Assembly: GCA_002455605.1 (NCBI GenBank)
Contig: DKLE01000233.1
Span: 1 to 9,235 of the forward strand
Origin: Firmicutes bacterium UBA6648
GTDB taxonomy: Bacteria > Bacillota > Clostridia > Peptostreptococcales > Anaerovoracaceae
Direction of reading: 5' to 3'
Length of the DNA: 9,235 nucleotides
In this document: piece after piece, positions 5,803 to 9,235 of the stretch
How positions within the stretch are numbered: position 1 is the first letter of the stretch
Layout: every line of letters begins with the position of its first letter
The notes under the pieces: model-generated
The model's database searches: none
What the model was told of the DNA's origin: nothing
Seen by the model: the letters and a program-made list of their open reading frames with translations, nothing else
Program-made: the position numbers and the translations under genes

Positions 5803-6351
5803 TTATTTCCAGATACGCCCTTGGGGAATTATTTTCATAAGGCATATTTCATCACCCATTTTTAAACTTTTTAACAGCTCCACATCTACCTTGCACTCAA
5901 AGGCTTTTTCAAAAAGAACTTTGCTGTACCCAGTCGTACATTGACACCATGTATCAGTATCTAACCTATCTACATTCGTAAGCATCGGGCATGGACAAAA
6001 AGAAAATTGTAAATAAAGCTCCCCATTTTCGCAAAATAATCCAGCTGCTTTTGCCTTATCCAAATTTCCAAACTCTTCTGTATTGGATGATAACTGTACT
6101 AGCTCTTTCACCAGTGCTAATTTTTCATCCATTCCATATCCGCACTGACACTGCCTTCTAATCTCCTGAACAATCTGCTTATCGAAACTATTTTCTAACC
6201 TCTTCATGGTAGATTTTACCCATGTAGGATTATCCTCTATTTTATCCAACTCCCATATTCCATATACAATTTCTCTTGCTGCTTCATCATTACACACACT
6301 TTTCACCGCTTCATAAATTGCCTGCTCCTGAATTCTTCTTATATCAAACAT
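5803..6351 (-). CDS. Cys-rich conserved protein, DUF6144-like
   Basis: A 182-residue soluble protein of unknown function. I believe it belongs with DUF6144, but that is from memory of the motif pattern. Residues 1-65 are helical and charged. The remainder carries ten cysteines in total with C20, including three C-x-C pairs: CQCG (68-71), CPCP (119-122) and WCQCTTGYSK (135-144). A further region FECKVDVELLKSLKMGDEIC (151-170) resembles the C-terminal part of small-molecule-binding or hydrolase-like Cys-rich families (L-2-amino-thiazoline-4-carboxylate hydrolase style). There is no signal peptide or membrane segment. The Cys pattern suggests metal or cluster binding, but this is inference. ATG 6351 is chosen with GGGGGA seven bases upstream; a longer frame would need a TTG at 6402. 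The stop is 16 bp before the glycosylase GTG, suggesting one transcript. Confidence 0.75.
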   Translation of the reverse strand: MFDIRRIQEQAIYEAVKSVCNDEAAREIVYGIWELDKIEDNPTWVKSTMKRLENSFDKQIVQEIRRQCQCGYGMDEKLALVKELVQLSSNTEEFGNLDKAKAAGLFCENGELYLQFSFCPCPMLTNVDRLDTDTWCQCTTGYSKVLFEKAFECKVDVELLKSLKMGDEICLMKIIPQGRIWK

Positions 6352-6413
6352 ACTAAAATCCCCCATTTTTCTTATTGAGTGTGATCTGAAATTTAAATTC
6401 AAATCGCAGTCTC

Positions 6414-6419
6414 ATTATA
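6414..6419 (-). promoter_or_regulatory. Candidate -10 box for the DUF6144-glycosylase unit
   Basis: A perfect TATAAT on the minus strand lies about 60 bases upstream of ATG 6351. No recognisable -35 box occurs 16-18 bases farther upstream, so it is weak or activator-dependent. A near-palindrome, TGAAATTTAAATTCA (6387-6401), lies between it and the start codon. No terminator is seen after the araC-type gene, so read-through from upstream is also possible. Confidence 0.4.
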
Positions 6420-6455
6420 GTAAGAAATAGGTTTGATTACTTCTGAATTCTTGCT

Positions 6456-7301
6456 CTATTTAATCGGTATACATAAATCCATAACAACATGCATGTTCGC
6501 TCGATCAATATCTCGGTAGATATCCAAGCCATATCTTTCATCCATTTCATACCCGCTGTCCGCCAGCCAAATATTAAATACCCCTTGAAAAGCAATAAAA
6601 ATATCTTTTATTAATCCATCAAAACGGTAAATGACAAATTTACCGCCTGGAATAGTTATAACATTATCCATTGAACAATTTTCATCAACGGTCATGCATA
6701 TATCATATAAACATTGTTCTACCCTTGTAATGGCTGGATCATCATAGAACCTTTCAATCAAGAGAGTATCTTCTCTAAAATAATCTTTATATTTTTCTGT
6801 GAATTCACGCCAATTTTTATCTAACTCAATATAGTTTCCAATATGTCTTTCATAAATGACCACGAAATCTGGCAGCTCTTTTATGGTGATCTGTTGATCA
6901 TATTCCTCGAAGGATTGAAATCTGGCAAGATTGTTTGGATAAAATGGATGAATTATATAGGTTACATCCACACCTTTTCGAAATTCTACAGGAGAAAGCC
7001 TATGGTGCTTCTTAAAGACTGAGCTGTAATTGGATGAACTGTATCCATAATTAACGCCAATATCTGTAATGGACTTATCTTTTTCAAGTTTGAGCCTTAC
7101 AGCACTTTGCTCCATTCTTAAGCGCTTGATGAAGCCATAGATGCTTTCGCCTGTTTCTGCCTTAAAAATCCTACTGAAGTAGTATTTTGAGAAATGACAA
7201 TGGTTTGCAACATCGTCAATGGAAATCTCCTCTTCTAAATGCTGGAGGATATAATCAATTCCCTGTTTTATCAATTTATTTGTAATCATAGAAACTCCCA
7301 C
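6456..7301 (-). CDS. AraC-family regulator with C-terminal GyrI-like effector domain
   Basis: A 281-residue regulator with the N-terminal DNA-binding, C-terminal sensor arrangement of the Rob/MarA-like group. The first helix-turn-helix is ISIDDVANHCHFSKYYFSRIF (about 26-46, conserved). The second is about 76-97, ITDIGVNYGYSSSNYSSVFK, followed by the closing SPVEFRK (103-109). A GyrI-like domain occupies about 138-281, with IKELPDFVVIYERHIGNY at 140-157, PGGKFVIYRF at 218-227 and IPIK at the end. Such domains bind hydrophobic cations or drugs and often activate efflux or detoxification genes. The GTG start at 7301 has AGAAGG six bases upstream. ATG 7289 with GGGAG is an equally good alternative that removes four residues. 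The gene begins 3 bp after the DUF4491 gene ends, so the two share a transcript and probably a job. Confidence 0.9.
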   Translation of the reverse strand: MGVSMITNKLIKQGIDYILQHLEEEISIDDVANHCHFSKYYFSRIFKAETGESIYGFIKRLRMEQSAVRLKLEKDKSITDIGVNYGYSSSNYSSVFKKHHRLSPVEFRKGVDVTYIIHPFYPNNLARFQSFEEYDQQITIKELPDFVVIYERHIGNYIELDKNWREFTEKYKDYFREDTLLIERFYDDPAITRVEQCLYDICMTVDENCSMDNVITIPGGKFVIYRFDGLIKDIFIAFQGVFNIWLADSGYEMDERYGLDIYRDIDRANMHVVMDLCIPIK

Positions 7302-7304
7302 TGT

Positions 7305-7586
7305 TTACCTTCTGGGGTTTTTGGGAAACCATCCCTTCTTTACTCGTTCCTTCTGCTGGAAAAGTTCATGTATACTCCACAGCAGCGCAAATCCAAAGGT
7401 TCCCAACATAGCGGAGAGCACAACCAAGCCTATAAACAGCGACGCTGTGATGCAAATTAAGCCTGCTATCATAAACAGCGGCCATACCTTTGTCCCCCAA
7501 TAGTATTCCGCCTTAATAACCACCGGATGAAGAGTACCTATCATCATAAATGCTGCTGCACCTATTAATATACCTTCAAATTGCAT
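7305..7586 (-). CDS. DUF4491 family small membrane protein
   Basis: A 93-residue membrane protein matching the DUF4491 pattern: FEGILIGAAAFMMIGTLHPV at the start, VIKAEYYWGTKVWPLF at 23-38, and the end WSIHELFQQKERVKKGWFP at 70-88. About three hydrophobic segments can be seen (roughly 3-22, 35-56 and 58-75), with a basic cytoplasmic-type tail. The molecular function of the family is not known to me. ATG 7586 has GGGGA upstream with a rather long spacer. It is the first gene of a two-gene unit with the AraC-GyrI regulator. The pairing suggests a membrane component under, or informing, that regulator, but this is inference. Residues E27, Y28, Y29, W30, G31 and H20, P21 look like the conserved core. 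Confidence 0.87.
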   Translation of the reverse strand: MQFEGILIGAAAFMMIGTLHPVVIKAEYYWGTKVWPLFMIAGLICITASLFIGLVVLSAMLGTFGFALLWSIHELFQQKERVKKGWFPKNPRR

Positions 7587-7598
7587 AACTACTTTCCC

Positions 7599-7625
7599 CT
7601 ATCTATATTTAAACTTCTATCTATA
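7599..7625 (-). promoter_or_regulatory. Candidate promoter and 9-bp direct repeats upstream of DUF4491-araC
   Basis: TATAGATAG on the minus strand occurs twice (7617-7625 and 7599-7607), 18 bp apart. The upstream copy forms an extended -10 box, TGG then TATAGA (7620-7628), with no visible -35. AraC-family proteins bind direct repeats with about this spacing, so autoregulation by the adjacent gene product is possible. This rests on pattern and position only. Confidence 0.3.
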
Positions 7626-7674
7626 CCAGATGCCGCCGCATTGGATTTATGAGACAAATGTTTTCTACACTTTG

Positions 7675-9156
7675 TCAATCAAATTTTTCAAATACCCAGG
7701 CAGTCAGCTCGTTCAAAGAAGGATGAATCACCATGGAATCACTGATGGGTGCATAAGTACCCATTTGAGGACACAGCATTCTCAATCCTTCAATCCCTTT
7801 CTTTCCGATACAAGCTTCTGCCTTTTTCCTGCACTGGTATCCTTCATTCATCAAGTATACGAAAGGCTGCAATAAAATAGCTGCCTGAGGTCCCACGATA
7901 TGAACGCCCAGAATTTTCTTTTCCTGACCTATAATCATTTTGATGAATCCGTTATCCTCATCTTTCTTCCTGTAGCCCATTGCAATGCCGCCTACAACTT
8001 CGGAATAATAATTTTTCGCAGTTTTATAAGGAATTCCTCTGCCTTTCACCTCTTTTTCCGTCATACCCACATGGGCCACCTGGGGATTGGTAAATATCGT
8101 CCATGGAACAACATCATAACTGACTTCCTTTTTCTTGGTACTGAACAAATTTCTGCTTAAAATTAATGCTTCATAATTTGCTTTATGACGGAACTGATAT
8201 TTCCCATTGATGTCTCCCAGTGCCCAAATGTTTTTCTGAGAAGTCTCCAAATAGGAATTGGTGCGGATCCATCCCTTCTCATCAACTTCCACCTCAGTAT
8301 TCTCCAGAGATAAGGTATCTGCATTAGACTGAACACCAGAAGCAACAAAGATTTCTTCACAGGCTATAGTCCTTTTCTCCTTGGTCAGTGGATTTTCCAC
8401 GGTTACGAGCTTTGAGCTCTGATCTTTAGAAACCCGCAAAACAGAGCTATCGGTCAGTACATCAACGCCATTGTTTGTAAATTGCTTTGTGACAAATTCA
8501 GATATTTCTTCTTCCTCTTTATTTAAGATAAGACTGGATCTTGCAACGATAGTTACCTTTGTTCCAAAGGCAGAAAAAATATGGGCAAATTCCATGCTAA
8601 TGGCTCCCCCTCCGATAATAGCCAGGCTTTTCCAAGGGCTTTGAGGGAATTTTTCCCCAAAAAAGTTCTCCGAAGTCACATATCCGGTATCCTCTAAGCC
8701 TTCGATGGGTGGGATAAAGCTTCTGGCTCCTACAGCAACAATAAATTTATCTCCATAAATCATGTCGTCCGTTCTGTTGTCTGGATACCGGATGACCATA
8801 CTGTCAGGTCCAATAAAGGAGCCGGCTCCTTTATATACTGTAAGATTGGGCATGTCCAATAAATTGCTTTCAATTTTTTTGTGGTAATTGATTTGTTCCC
8901 ACATTTTCTTGGATATGGTATCCCACTTAATTTCCGGAGGGCATGTGTTTATGCCAATTCGATCTGCTGTTTCCATTTCCCGGATAAAATCCGCAGGATA
9001 TACAAGCATTTTAGATGGAATGCATCCTTTAGTCAAGCAAGTACCGCCAAACTTTGCTTTCTCAATAATGGCACATTTTAATCCTTGATCCAGGGCTTCC
9101 TCCAAAACCATTAAACCTGCTCCACTTCCTACAACAACCATATCATAACGTGTCAC
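7675..9156 (-). CDS. Class I pyridine nucleotide-disulfide oxidoreductase (dihydrolipoamide dehydrogenase / mycothione reductase-like)
   Basis: A 493-residue FAD-dependent disulfide reductase. The FAD-binding motif VVGSGAGL is at residues 8-15. The redox-active pair is GGTCLTKGCIPSK (37-49), with C40 and C45 in the C-x4-C spacing of class I. The NAD(P)H motif IIGGGAISMEF is at 180-190, and ALGDI at 312-316 is the second FAD motif. The catalytic dyad is HPSLNE at 478-483 (H478, E483). It is longer than the usual 450-470 residues because of an insert at about 440-468 holding C442, C449 and C462, just before the His-Glu dyad. There are no lipoyl-enzyme complex genes nearby, so the substrate may be another thiol such as a low-molecular-weight disulfide rather than lipoamide. 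GTG 9156 has an ideal AGGAGG seven bases upstream. It stands alone, 88 bp from the next gene. Confidence 0.88.
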   Translation of the reverse strand: MTRYDMVVVGSGAGLMVLEEALDQGLKCAIIEKAKFGGTCLTKGCIPSKMLVYPADFIREMETADRIGINTCPPEIKWDTISKKMWEQINYHKKIESNLLDMPNLTVYKGAGSFIGPDSMVIRYPDNRTDDMIYGDKFIVAVGARSFIPPIEGLEDTGYVTSENFFGEKFPQSPWKSLAIIGGGAISMEFAHIFSAFGTKVTIVARSSLILNKEEEEISEFVTKQFTNNGVDVLTDSSVLRVSKDQSSKLVTVENPLTKEKRTIACEEIFVASGVQSNADTLSLENTEVEVDEKGWIRTNSYLETSQKNIWALGDINGKYQFRHKANYEALILSRNLFSTKKKEVSYDVVPWTIFTNPQVAHVGMTEKEVKGRGIPYKTAKNYYSEVVGGIAMGYRKKDEDNGFIKMIIGQEKKILGVHIVGPQAAILLQPFVYLMNEGYQCRKKAEACIGKKGIEGLRMLCPQMGTYAPISDSMVIHPSLNELTAWVFEKFD

Positions 9157-9215
9157 ACTAATACCTCCTATCCCTCTTTAACGCAACGCTAAAGATTAGA
9201 ACGCTTTTTAAATTC

Positions 9216-9224
9216 ATCATACCA
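9216..9224 (-). promoter_or_regulatory. Candidate extended -10 promoter of the disulfide reductase gene
   Basis: The minus strand reads TGG then TATGAT (9216-9221), an extended -10 box about 60 bases before the GTG start. The -35 region falls beyond the window edge. Between it and the gene, AGCGTT occurs twice (9200-9205 and 9185-9190), 15 bp apart, of unknown meaning. Confidence 0.45.
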
Positions 9225-9235
9225 TAAATTTCTAT

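Noticed and set aside
7653..7676. Imperfect hairpin GACAAA...TTTGTC at the disulfide reductase stop codon
   Set aside because: The stem is AT-rich with a bulge, and no T run follows in the direction of transcription, so it is not a credible terminator.
7673..7678. TTGACA on the minus strand as a -35 box for DUF4491-araC
   Set aside because: No -10-like hexamer occurs 16-18 bases downstream; it lies in the stop region of the upstream gene.
7900..9088. Plus-strand frames of 66-86 codons opposite the disulfide reductase gene, and a 65-codon minus-strand frame at 8163-8360
   Set aside because: They overlap the FAD, NAD and catalytic regions of a full-length conserved enzyme and have no ribosome binding sites or domains to support them.

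Overview
The window looks like ordinary chromosomal DNA from a low-GC Gram-positive anaerobe, most likely a clostridium (Bacillota, Clostridia). The reasons are AT-rich DNA, strong GGAGG-type ribosome binding sites, near-consensus sigma-A promoters, several GTG starts, and families common in Clostridia (SdpR/SdpI, DUF4491, AraC-GyrI fusions, Cys-rich flavoproteins). This placement is an inference. I see no rRNA, tRNA, CRISPR array, insertion sequence, phage gene or attachment site.

Layout from left to right. (1) 46-1146, minus strand: an sdpR-sdpI-like pair, an ArsR-type autorepressor and a six-segment membrane protein. It is driven by a perfect-consensus promoter flanked on both sides by related inverted repeats. 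(2) 1179-3247, minus strand: a two-gene operon of a tandem-GNAT acetyltransferase followed by a TIGR00300-family enzyme (archaeal-type ornithine cyclodeaminase relatives). It ends in a clear intrinsic terminator that overlaps the last stop codon. (3) 3386-5172, plus strand: a self-contained operon of a TetR/WHG regulator and two flavodoxin-fold proteins. All three genes are joined by 4-bp ATGA overlaps, and a 27-bp palindromic operator lies on the -10 box. The first flavoprotein carries a compact Cys4 motif, the second a canonical FMN phosphate loop. (4) 5175-6351, minus strand: a Cys-rich DUF6144-like protein followed by a family-4-like Fe-S uracil-DNA glycosylase. (5) 6456-7586, minus strand: a small DUF4491 membrane protein followed by an AraC regulator with a GyrI-like ligand-binding domain. 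(6) 7675-9156, minus strand: a class I flavoprotein disulfide reductase related to dihydrolipoamide dehydrogenase and mycothione reductase, with an unusual Cys-containing insert near its C-terminus.

No intergenic stretch reaches 300 bases. The two longest, 986-1198 and 3248-3452, hold the promoters, operators and terminator listed. Positions 1-45, beyond sdpI, show nothing I can call. The modules look like independent small stress or metabolite-sensing units rather than one pathway. Shared themes are autoregulated two- or three-gene units (sdpRI, tetR-flavoproteins, possibly DUF4491-araC) and redox or Fe-S chemistry. I did not find a clear new defence or mobile system. The best candidates for something undescribed are the split flavoprotein pair and the Cys-rich protein with its Fe-S glycosylase.
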